Assembly (NCBI RefSeq): GCF_001758785.1
Contig: NZ_LROM01000093.1
Coordinates: 124,001-188,000 of the forward strand
Length of the DNA stretch: 64,000 nucleotides
Direction of reading: 5' to 3'
DNA from: Duganella phyllosphaerae
GTDB lineage: Bacteria > Pseudomonadota > Gammaproteobacteria > Burkholderiales > Burkholderiaceae_D
Each line of letters opens with the position of its first letter. Within the stretch, counting starts at the first letter, position 1. Positions 9,115-19,559 of the stretch are shown here, piece by piece. The translations under genes and the position numbers were made by a program. Under the pieces are notes generated by a model that saw only the letters and a list, made by a program, of their open reading frames with translations, did not search any database and was not told the origin of the DNA.

Positions 9115-10986
9115 TCAGCCGTCCAGGTGCGAGATCAGCAATCTGCGGCCATCTGTTTCGCCCTTGGCCTTGTGCTCCACCACCAGCTGCCCATGCTGCG
9201 CATCGAGCGAAATACCCACCGACAGGATGTCGATCAGCAGCAGCTGCAAGATGCGCGAAATCATCGACAGGAACGTCGTGCTGTCCTCGGAGTGATCCAC
9301 GGCCAGGCACACGCTGGCTTTTTTCGCCAGCGGCGAATTGCTCGATGTGATGGCGATGACATCGGCGCCGGCTGCGCGCGCCACGTCCACCGCCTCGAGC
9401 AGATCGGGCAGCTTGCCCGAGTTGGAAATGGCGATCACCACGTCGCCCGGCTTGAGCAGCTCGGCGGCCAGGTTGAGCAAGTGCGAGTCGCCGTAGGCCG
9501 ACGTCGGGATGCGGAAGCGGAAGAACTTGTGCTGGCCGTCGAGCGCCACCACGCGCGAGTTGCCCATCGCGTAAAACTCCACGCGCCTGGCCTTGGCCAC
9601 CAGCGCAATGGCCTTGTCGATCGAGCGCACGTCGAGCTGGTCGCGAAATTTCAAAATCGCGGAAACCGTATTATCGATCACCTTGGCGCTGAGGTCATGG
9701 GTGCTGTCGCTCACCCGCACCTGGCTGTGGCGCACGGGAATCGCGCCCGTCAGGCTGCTGGCAAATTTCAGTTTGAAGTCGGCCAGGCCGAGGAAACCGA
9801 GCGAGCGGCAGAAGCGGATCACGGTCGGCTGGCTCACTTCGGCCAGCCGTGCGATATCGGCAATCGGCTCGTTGAGCACCAGGCGCGGTTGCTCGAGCAC
9901 CAGCTGCGCCACGCGCTGCTCGGCTGGCGTCAATTCGTGCTGCAAGTGGCGCACGCGCTCCATCAGGGTGTTGGCGCCGCTGCGCCCGCGCAGGTGTTCG
10001 GACAAGATGGTGGCCACGCCGTAGAACGCCGGGTTGGGCGTGGTGATCACGTAGGTCGGGATCTCGGACAGGTAACTGGTGAAACGGCCCTTGGCTTCAA
10101 AGCGCGACCGGAACGGCGACTGGGCAAACCACTCGCCCATGCGCGGCACGATGCCGCCGCCGATGAACATGCCGCCGAACGCGCCCAGCGTAACCGCCAG
10201 GTTAGCGGTGGCGCCGCCCAGCATGGCGCAGAAGCATTCGAGCACTTCCAGGCACAGCGGATCTTTATCGGTCAGCGCGCCGGCCATGATCTCCTGCGAG
10301 CTCAGGTCGCGCACCTGGCGGCCGTTGCGCTTGGCAATCGCCCGGTAAATGATCTCCATGCCGGGGCCGGAAATCAACCGCTCGGTCGAGACGTGCGACC
10401 AGGTTTGCCACGCGTACTGCAGGATCGAATATTCGCGCTCGTCGGCCGGCGCGAAGTTGGTGTGGCCGCCCTCGGAGCCCAGCGTGACAAAGCCGTCCAC
10501 GGTGGGAATCACGCCCGAGACGCCCAGGCCGGTGCCCGGTCCCAGCACGCCGATCACGGAGTTCGAGGCCGGCTTGCCGCCACCTACCTGCATCAAATCG
10601 GCAGGTTTGAGGCCCGGCAGCGACATGGCCAGCGCGGTGAAGTCGTTCACCACCAATAACGTGTGCAGGCCCAGGGCGCGGCGCACTTCGTCGGTGGAGA
10701 ATTCCCAGTCGCGGTTGGTCATGCGGATGTAGTCGCCGCTGACCGGGTTGGCCACGGCCAGCGCCGCGTGGTTGAGCGTGATGTCGGCGTGGTCGGCCAG
10801 GTACGAGCGCAGCATGGCGACGATGTCGGCATAGTCATCGCACTTGAGCACGCGCACGGCGCGGAACTCGCCCGGCGCCGTCTGCAAGGCGAAGCGCGCA
10901 TGCGTGGCGCCGATGTCGGCCAGCAGGCGCGGACCGTCGGCAAAGGCGCTGCGGTTGAGTTTTTGATCCACTTCGGAATGTTTCAT
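9115..10986 (-). CDS. glk: bifunctional glucokinase / RpiR-HexR family regulator
   Basis: A 623-residue fusion. Residues about 18-335 are a bacterial glucokinase (ATP + glucose to glucose 6-phosphate): LLADIGATHARFAL, VVNDFTALA, GPGTGLG and SEGGHTNFAP with the His/Glu sugar site. Residues about 340-420 are an RpiR helix-turn-helix (LTPAEQRVAQLVLEQ, IADIARLAEVSQPTVIRFCRSLGF), and about 460-590 a SIS sugar-phosphate domain (FYAMGNSRVVALD, VIAISNSGKLPDLLEAV). The C-terminal half corresponds to HexR, which represses carbon genes and is released by KDPG. The fused form is known in Burkholderiales. Monocistronic, with its own terminator. Confidence 0.93.
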   Translation of the reverse strand: MKHSEVDQKLNRSAFADGPRLLADIGATHARFALQTAPGEFRAVRVLKCDDYADIVAMLRSYLADHADITLNHAALAVANPVSGDYIRMTNRDWEFSTDEVRRALGLHTLLVVNDFTALAMSLPGLKPADLMQVGGGKPASNSVIGVLGPGTGLGVSGVIPTVDGFVTLGSEGGHTNFAPADEREYSILQYAWQTWSHVSTERLISGPGMEIIYRAIAKRNGRQVRDLSSQEIMAGALTDKDPLCLEVLECFCAMLGGATANLAVTLGAFGGMFIGGGIVPRMGEWFAQSPFRSRFEAKGRFTSYLSEIPTYVITTPNPAFYGVATILSEHLRGRSGANTLMERVRHLQHELTPAEQRVAQLVLEQPRLVLNEPIADIARLAEVSQPTVIRFCRSLGFLGLADFKLKFASSLTGAIPVRHSQVRVSDSTHDLSAKVIDNTVSAILKFRDQLDVRSIDKAIALVAKARRVEFYAMGNSRVVALDGQHKFFRFRIPTSAYGDSHLLNLAAELLKPGDVVIAISNSGKLPDLLEAVDVARAAGADVIAITSSNSPLAKKASVCLAVDHSEDSTTFLSMISRILQLLLIDILSVGISLDAQHGQLVVEHKAKGETDGRRLLISHLDG

Positions 10987-11070
10987 GTTGGTTCAGTCAA
11001 AGCAGTTGCGGAAGCATACCCGAAATAGTGTGTATCAAGAAGTCAACCTGTGGAGTTACAGTGAGCGCTC

Positions 11071-11106
11071 GAGCCGTCATCCTCGCGTATGCGAGGATGA
11101 CGGCTC
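11071..11106. repeat. REP-like 16-bp perfect hairpin
   Basis: GAGCCGTCATCCTCGC, loop GTAT, GCGAGGATGACGGCTC. It sits between the GH13 stop and the glk start. The CGTCAT...ATGACG core is typical of proteobacterial REP elements. No T-run, so it may stabilise the upstream message or serve as a repeat. Confidence 0.75.
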
Positions 11107-11123
11107 TCAAGCTAGCGTCATAT

Positions 11124-12761
11124 TCAAGCTGCGTAGCCGAACCACGCGCCGTAGGCCGGCAATGACACCTGGCCGTCCGCCACCGTCCCCGGCAAACCAT
11201 ACCCGTCGAGCTGCTGCGCGCCGCTGACCTGCGGCAGGTCGAAACTGACCGCCTCCGCACCGAGGTTAAACACCGCAATCACACCGCGCTCGCCTTCGAG
11301 ATCGCGGCGCAGCGCCAGCACTGGCTCGGGCGCATCGTAGAAGCTGATCGCGCCGCGTGTGAGCTGCGGCAGCGTGCGGCGCCAGGCGATGAAGGCGCGG
11401 GTAAAGGCGAGCGTAGACGCGGGATCATTCTCCTGCACTGCCGCCGCGCGGTCGCGGTGCTGCGGCGAGACCGGCAGCCACGGCTGGCCGGTGGTGAAGC
11501 CGCCGTGGTCGTCGCCAGTCCACGCCATCGGCGTGCGGCAGCCGTCGCGCCCCTTGAACTCGGGCCAGAACGTGATGCCGTACGGGTCTTGCAGCAGCTC
11601 GAACGGCACGTCCGCTTCGGCAAACGCCAGCTCGTCGCCTTGGTACAGGCACGGCGTGCCCTTGAGCGACAGTTGCATCGCCAGCGCCAGCTTGGCAAAC
11701 GCCGGCGGCGCGTCAGGCCCGCCCCAGCGCGAAGCCACGCGCGGCACGTCGTGGTTACCGACCGACCACGAGGCCCAGCCGCCCTTCACCCGTTCCTCGA
11801 ACTGCTCGACCTGCTGGCGGATGTAGTGCGACGACAGGTGGTTGACCAGCAAATTGAAGCTGTAGGCCATGTGCAGCTTGTCGCCGCCGGCCGTGTACTC
11901 GGCCATGGTGGCGAGCGAATCGTCGGAGCCCACTTCGCCGATCGAGATGGCCTTGTATTCGTCGAGCAGCGCGCGCAGCTTTTGCAGGAATGGCAGATTT
12001 TCCGGGCGGGTCTTGTCGTAGTCGTGCGCCTGCATGCCGTAAGGGTTGACGTCGGTGACCGTGATCGAGTCGCGGTTGGTGGCCGGCGGATTGCTGCGCA
12101 GCTGCTGGTCGTGGAAGTGGTAGTTGCACGCGTCGAGACGGATGCCATCGACGCCGCGCTCGAGCCAGAAACGCAGCGCGTCCAGGTGCGCCTGCTGCAC
12201 GTCCGGGTTGTGGAAGTTGAGCTGCGGCTGGCTGGCCAGGAAATTATGCATATAGTACTGGCGCCGGCGCGTGTCCCACTGCCACGACGAGCCGCCGAAC
12301 ACCGACAGCCAGTTGTTGGGCGGATTGCCGTCGTCCTTGGGATTGCTCCACACGTACCAGTCGGCCTTGGGATTGTCGCGGCTGGCGCGGCTTTCCTTGA
12401 ACCACGCGTGGTCTTCGGCGGTGTGCGCCATCACCTGGTCGATCATGATTTTCAGGCCCAGGCTGTGGGCCTTGGCGACCAGCGCGTCGAAATCGGCCAG
12501 CGTGCCGAACATCGGATCGACGTCGCAGTAGTCGGCGATGTCGTAGCCGAAATCCTTCATCGGCGAGGTGAAAAAAGGTGAAATCCACACGATGTCCACG
12601 CCCAGCGATGCGATATAGTCCAACTTTGCCGTAATCCCCGGCAGGTCGCCGATGCCGTCGCCATTGGTGTCGTAGTAGCTGCGTGGATACACCTGGTAGA
12701 TGATGGACTCGCGATACCAGTCCTGGGCATGCGGCGACACTTGAGTTAGTTGTTGAGTCAT
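11124..12761 (-). CDS. GH13 alpha-glucosidase (oligo-1,6-glucosidase-like)
   Basis: A 545-residue GH13 enzyme without signal peptide, so cytosolic. It should release glucose from maltose or isomaltooligosaccharides. The N-terminus has WYRESIIYQVYPRSYYDTNGDGIGDL; catalytic residues are nucleophile Asp210 (GIRLDACNYH), acid/base Glu276 (SIGEVGSDD) and Asp338 (SVGNHDVPR). The frame extends 25 residues upstream, but that stretch (KKIGWSCIFCTDYFFF) is unlike the family, so I use the ATG at 12761. A weak TGTA...TACA palindrome lies upstream. Its product glucose is the substrate of the next gene, glucokinase. Confidence 0.93.
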   Translation of the reverse strand: MTQQLTQVSPHAQDWYRESIIYQVYPRSYYDTNGDGIGDLPGITAKLDYIASLGVDIVWISPFFTSPMKDFGYDIADYCDVDPMFGTLADFDALVAKAHSLGLKIMIDQVMAHTAEDHAWFKESRASRDNPKADWYVWSNPKDDGNPPNNWLSVFGGSSWQWDTRRRQYYMHNFLASQPQLNFHNPDVQQAHLDALRFWLERGVDGIRLDACNYHFHDQQLRSNPPATNRDSITVTDVNPYGMQAHDYDKTRPENLPFLQKLRALLDEYKAISIGEVGSDDSLATMAEYTAGGDKLHMAYSFNLLVNHLSSHYIRQQVEQFEERVKGGWASWSVGNHDVPRVASRWGGPDAPPAFAKLALAMQLSLKGTPCLYQGDELAFAEADVPFELLQDPYGITFWPEFKGRDGCRTPMAWTGDDHGGFTTGQPWLPVSPQHRDRAAAVQENDPASTLAFTRAFIAWRRTLPQLTRGAISFYDAPEPVLALRRDLEGERGVIAVFNLGAEAVSFDLPQVSGAQQLDGYGLPGTVADGQVSLPAYGAWFGYAA

Positions 12762-12800
12762 AAGAAAATCCGGGGTTGGCTGGGCAAAGAAAAAATAATC

Positions 12801-12815
12801 TGTACAGAATATACA
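12801..12815. promoter_or_regulatory. weak HexR-like palindrome ahead of GH13 gene (site A)
   Basis: TGTACAGAATATACA keeps the outer TGTA/TACA arms of the recurring motif but lacks the inner GT/AC. On the minus strand it lies between a TTGGTC (-35-like) and GATTAT (-10-like) pair with 16-base spacing. The weakest of the eight sites. Confidence 0.4.
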
Positions 12816-12914
12816 TGACCAACCTATTTTTTTCAATGTGCTTGCCAGTGGGGAATTATCACATTTAATTCTTCAAAATCAAATACTTATGGATTTCAAC
12901 AGGAATTCTAAAGG

Positions 12915-12937
12915 TATAAAACAGTAGTCAAACTACA
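12915..12937 (+). promoter_or_regulatory. -10 box plus HexR-like operator ahead of POT gene (site B)
   Basis: TATAAA (12915-12920) is a good -10 box; two bases later AGTAGT-CAA-ACTACA (12923-12937) matches the recurring palindrome in 11 of 12 arm positions. A repressor here would block transcription initiation. Confidence 0.65.
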
Positions 12938-12957
12938 GAAAATCAGGAGAAAGTACA

Positions 12958-14550
12958 GTGAGCAGCAACGCCAGCAGCGTCGATATCAAGGACGGCAACG
13001 GTCCTTTGCCCCGGCAAATTCCCTACATCATTGCCAACGAAGGGTGCGAGCGCTTCAGTTTTTACGGCATGCGCAACATCCTCACGCCGTTCCTGCTCAG
13101 CACCCTGCTGCTGTTCATTCCGGCCGAGCACCGCACCAGCGAAGCCAAGCACGTGTTCCACACCTTCGTCATCGGCGTGTATTTCTTCCCGCTCTTGGGC
13201 GGCTGGCTGGCCGACCGCTACTTCGGCAAGTACAACACGGTGTTCTGGTTCTCGCTGATCTACGTGGCCGGCCACGCGTGCCTGGCGATTTTCGAGCACA
13301 ACATCAACGGCTTTTACTTCGGGCTGGGGCTGATCGCGTTCGGCTCGGGCGGCATCAAGCCGCTGGTGGTGGCGTTCGTGGGCGACCAGTTCGACCAGAC
13401 CAACAAGAACCGCGCGCGCCTGGTGTTCGACGCGTTTTACTGGATTATCAATTTCGGCTCGTTCTTCGCGTCGCTGTTGATGCCGGTACTGCTGCGCGAC
13501 TACGGTCCGTCGGTGGCCTTCGGCGTGCCCGGCATCCTGATGGCGATTGCCACGCTGGTGTTCTGGATGGGCCGCCGCAAGTACGTGCACGTGCCGCCGG
13601 CCGCACCGAACCCCGATTCGTTCAGCAGCGTGGCGCGCACCGCGCTGCTGGCGCACAAGGCTGGCCAGTCGCGCCCTGGCCTGATGGTCGCTGGCGTGGG
13701 CGCGCTGGCGGCACTGATCTCGCTGTGCATGGCGCCGCAGTGGGGCTTCGTGATTGCCTTCTGTACTGCGCTGGTGCTGCTGCTGGCGTTCGGCTGCTTT
13801 GGCGTATCGATGCAACTGGACCGCGCGCGCGGGATGCACACGGCCGAAGCGGTGGAAGGCGTGCGCGCGGTGCTGCGCATCCTGATCGTGTTCGCGCTGA
13901 TCACGCCGTTCTGGTCGCTGTTCGACCAGAAGGCTTCCACCTGGATCGTCCAGGCCAACGCCATGAATAGCCCGCAGCTGTCGCTGTTCGGCTGGGACTT
14001 CACCTTGCTGCCAGCGCAAATGCAGGCGATCAATCCGATCCTGGTGATGCTGCTGATTCCCTTGAATAACGTGGTGCTGTATCCGCTCATGCGCGCGATC
14101 GGCATCAACCCCACGCCGCTGCGCCGCATGGGCGCCGGCATCGCCCTCTCGGGCCTGTCGTGGATCGCCGTGGGCGCCATCCAGCTGAATATGGACGCCG
14201 GCGACCGGGTCTCCATTTTCTGGCAACTGCTGCCGTACGCGCTGCTCACGCTGGGCGAGGTGCTGGTCTCGGCCACCGGCCTGGAGTTCGCCTACAGCCA
14301 GGCGCCCAAGCCGATGAAGGGCATCATCCTCAGTTTCTGGTACCTGGGCACCACCATCGGCAACCTGTGGGTGCTGATCGTCAATGCCGGGGTGAAGAAC
14401 GATACCGTCAGCGGCCATATCGCCAGCACGGGCTTGAGCGAGAGCGCATTCCAGATGTTCTTCTTTGCCGGCTTTGCGCTGGTGTGCGCGGGCTTGTTTG
14501 CGCTGTACGCCACGCGGTACAAGATGGTCGACAACTACCGGAAAGCGTAG
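12958..14550 (+). CDS. POT/PTR family proton-dependent transporter
   Basis: A 530-residue inner-membrane carrier with about 14 predicted membrane segments. It has the POT signature ANEGCERFSFYGMR (ExxERFxYYG-type) in segment 1, then GGWLADRYFGKYNTVF, and a conserved Trp/Glu region late (LLTLGEVLVSATGLEFAYSQAP). POT proteins import di- and tripeptides or other small solutes with protons. The start is GTG with AGGAGA 7 bases upstream. Its placement between amylolytic genes, behind the same operator motif, suggests co-regulation with starch use; the substrate is uncertain. Confidence 0.9.
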   Translation: MSSNASSVDIKDGNGPLPRQIPYIIANEGCERFSFYGMRNILTPFLLSTLLLFIPAEHRTSEAKHVFHTFVIGVYFFPLLGGWLADRYFGKYNTVFWFSLIYVAGHACLAIFEHNINGFYFGLGLIAFGSGGIKPLVVAFVGDQFDQTNKNRARLVFDAFYWIINFGSFFASLLMPVLLRDYGPSVAFGVPGILMAIATLVFWMGRRKYVHVPPAAPNPDSFSSVARTALLAHKAGQSRPGLMVAGVGALAALISLCMAPQWGFVIAFCTALVLLLAFGCFGVSMQLDRARGMHTAEAVEGVRAVLRILIVFALITPFWSLFDQKASTWIVQANAMNSPQLSLFGWDFTLLPAQMQAINPILVMLLIPLNNVVLYPLMRAIGINPTPLRRMGAGIALSGLSWIAVGAIQLNMDAGDRVSIFWQLLPYALLTLGEVLVSATGLEFAYSQAPKPMKGIILSFWYLGTTIGNLWVLIVNAGVKNDTVSGHIASTGLSESAFQMFFFAGFALVCAGLFALYATRYKMVDNYRKA

Positions 14551-14596
14551 AACGGATACCGGTCGCGTACCAAAACTACAGGTTTTCGATTACCAT

Positions 14597-14632
14597 AAGC
14601 CGGCCAATTCCTACAGAATTGCCGGCTTTTTT
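14597..14632 (+). terminator. Rho-independent terminator of the POT gene
   Basis: AAGCCGGCCAATTC, loop CTACA, GAATTGCCGGCTT with one bulge, then a T-run. Its end abuts the next HexR-like site, so termination and pullulanase initiation share this short interval. Confidence 0.9.
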
Positions 14633-14646
14633 GTAACAGCACTACT
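14632..14646. promoter_or_regulatory. HexR-like operator ahead of pulA (site C)
   Basis: TGTAAC-AGC-ACTACT matches the recurring palindrome TGTAGY-n3-ACTACA in 10 of 12 arm positions. It lies 23 bases before the pullulanase start. Confidence 0.5.
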
Positions 14647-14669
14647 AAATCTATAGTTTGGAGACGAGA

Positions 14670-17432
<2,763 letters not shown>

Positions 17433-17441
17433 AATCGGTGT

Positions 17442-17477
17442 TGCCGTTGCGCACGATTGGAGACGTACGCAACGGCA
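17442..17477 (+). terminator. possible terminator hairpin after pulA
   Basis: TGCCGTTGCG and CGCAACGGCA form a 10-bp stem with a 16-base loop, 9 bases past the stop. The T-run is absent, so it may only protect the transcript end. Confidence 0.45.
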
Positions 17478-17637
17478 GAAACTTAAATCATGGTACTATT
17501 AATTTCACGAGCGCAATAACATTTCTATTGATGCAATCGATTGTAGCTTCGCTGTCCCGCATTGAATAGCTCGTTGTCAAGCACGTCCCACAGTGGGCAG
17601 GACATCGCCCTCTGGCACCACCAAAACGAAAACGACC

Positions 17638-19545
17638 ATGACTATTTCTTGCCACACCACGGAAGCACAGCGCCTCGACGCGCTCCACAAGCTCAATATC
17701 CTCGACACGCCGCCAAGCGAAGCGTTCGACCGCATCACGCGCATGGCCGCGCGGCTGTTCAACCTGCCGATTGCCGCCGTCTCGCTGACCGACACCGACC
17801 GCCAGTGGTTCAAGTCGCGCGTGGGTGTCGACCACTGGTCGATCCCGCGCGTGAAGGCCCCGTGCGGCAATGTCGCCGACAATAGCGACCTGCTGATCAT
17901 CCCCGACCTGCACGACGACGCCTATTTCCGCGACAGCCCGCTGGCCGCCGGCGGCATCCGCTACTACGCCGGCGCGCCGCTGGTCACTGCCGACGGCCAC
18001 TGCCTGGGCGCCATGTGCGTGCTGGGTACCGAGCCGCGCGACACCACGCCGGAAGAGCTGACCATGTTGTGCGACCTGGCCGCGATGGTGATGTCGCAGA
18101 TCGAGATCATGCATGCGCTGGGCCGCGTCGATGCGATCAGCGGCCTGCCCAACCGTAACCAGTTCATCGAAGACTTCCAGGACTTGCAGCGCGACAGCGC
18201 CGAGGGCGCCGAGCGCGTGGCGGTGCTGATCAACCTGGCCACGCCTGCCCAGCTGGCGCACGCGGTGCGCGCCATGAATCCGCGCTATCTCGACGAACTG
18301 GTAGCCGATGCCGCCGCCTGGATCCGCGCCGAACTGGGCGCCGGCCGCAAGGTGTACCACGTGGCCACTACCCAGTTCGCGATCCTGACCACGCCCGGCA
18401 TGAGCATCGACCGGTATCCGCCGCTGCTCGAAGCCAAGCTCGAGCACGCCATCGCCACCGTCAAGACGCGCTTTGTCGCCACGCCCACCATTGGCGTGGT
18501 GCCTTTCGATATCAGCAATACCGACGCCCTGAGCGTGCTGCGGCGCGGCCAGAGCGCGGTGCAGGACGCCATCGAATCGGGCCGCAGCGTGGCCATGTAC
18601 TCGGCCGGCGAAGACCAGGTCTATCGCCGCCGCTTCAGCCTGCTCAACGACTTCGGCGAGGCGCTCGAGAGCCGCAACCAGTTGCGCCTGGTGTTCCAGC
18701 CACGGATCGACATCGCCAGCGGCGACTGCGTGGGCGCGGAAGCGCTGCTGCGCTGGAACCATCCCACGCTCGGCGCCATCGGCCCCGGCGAGTTCATGCC
18801 CATCGTCGAGCGCTCGCGCCTGGCGCAGGCAGCCACCACCTGGGTGCTGAACACCGCACTCGATCAGCAACTGGCCTGGCGCCATGCCGGCCTGGTACTG
18901 CAACTGTCGATCAACGTTTCGGCGCTCAACCTGCTGGAAGCCGACTTTGCCGACCGCGTGGTGGCGGGCCTGAAACGGCGCGGCCTCCCGCACCACTGCC
19001 TGGAACTGGAGATTACCGAGAGCGCCATCATGGAGCACCCGGCCAAGGCGCATGCCACGCTCGATGCGCTGGCGCAGGCCGGCATCCACCTGGCGATCGA
19101 CGATTTCGGCACCGGCTACAGCAGCCTGGCCTACCTGCAGCGGATGCCGGCCGACGTGGTCAAGATCGACCAGTCGTTCGTGCGCGATATCGAACACGAC
19201 CAGCGCCAGCAAGGGCTGGTGCGCGCCATGATTTCGCTGTCGCAGGAACTGGGCCACCGGGTGGTGGCAGAAGGCGTGGAGAACGGCGCGGCGCTCGCCT
19301 TCCTGCGCTCGGCCGGCTGCGACGAGGCGCAAGGCTACCTGTTCGCGCGGCCGCTGGAAGTGGCCGATTTCGGTCGCTGGCACCAGCGCCAGGCCATGCA
19401 GGATGCGGCGCCGGTGCTCGATGTGGACACCGCACTGGAAGCGGTGGAACGCGCATTTGCCATGCGCGTGCCGCGCGTACCGTGCACGGTACCCTCCCCG
19501 CGCACGCTGCTGGCCGCTACGCGCCGCCGGCCGCTGGTGCGCTAA
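17638..19545 (+). CDS. GAF - degenerate GGDEF - EAL cyclic-di-GMP phosphodiesterase
   Basis: A 635-residue cytosolic signalling protein. GAF sensor about 1-150 (RLDALHKLNILDTPPSEAFDRITR, then KAPCGNVAD); GGDEF-like domain about 165-325 starting DAISGLPNRNQF but with VYHVATTQFA where GGDEF should be, so no cyclase activity is expected; EAL domain about 340-590 with EALLRW, SINVSA, LEITES, DDFGTGYSSL, KIDQSFV and AEGVEN, all the metal/catalytic marks of an active phosphodiesterase. An upstream in-frame ATG at 17593 exists; the ATG at 17638 fits the GAF start. It would lower c-di-GMP in response to a GAF ligand, possibly linking to polysaccharide output. Confidence 0.92.
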   Translation: MTISCHTTEAQRLDALHKLNILDTPPSEAFDRITRMAARLFNLPIAAVSLTDTDRQWFKSRVGVDHWSIPRVKAPCGNVADNSDLLIIPDLHDDAYFRDSPLAAGGIRYYAGAPLVTADGHCLGAMCVLGTEPRDTTPEELTMLCDLAAMVMSQIEIMHALGRVDAISGLPNRNQFIEDFQDLQRDSAEGAERVAVLINLATPAQLAHAVRAMNPRYLDELVADAAAWIRAELGAGRKVYHVATTQFAILTTPGMSIDRYPPLLEAKLEHAIATVKTRFVATPTIGVVPFDISNTDALSVLRRGQSAVQDAIESGRSVAMYSAGEDQVYRRRFSLLNDFGEALESRNQLRLVFQPRIDIASGDCVGAEALLRWNHPTLGAIGPGEFMPIVERSRLAQAATTWVLNTALDQQLAWRHAGLVLQLSINVSALNLLEADFADRVVAGLKRRGLPHHCLELEITESAIMEHPAKAHATLDALAQAGIHLAIDDFGTGYSSLAYLQRMPADVVKIDQSFVRDIEHDQRQQGLVRAMISLSQELGHRVVAEGVENGAALAFLRSAGCDEAQGYLFARPLEVADFGRWHQRQAMQDAAPVLDVDTALEAVERAFAMRVPRVPCTVPSPRTLLAATRRRPLVR

Positions 19546-19559
19546 AGGCTGGTTAAAGG

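Noticed and set aside
11049..11062. CTGT-GGAGTT-ACAG as a HexR-type site for autoregulation of glk
   Set aside because: Arms are too short and the spacing does not fit the 15- or 17-base motif.
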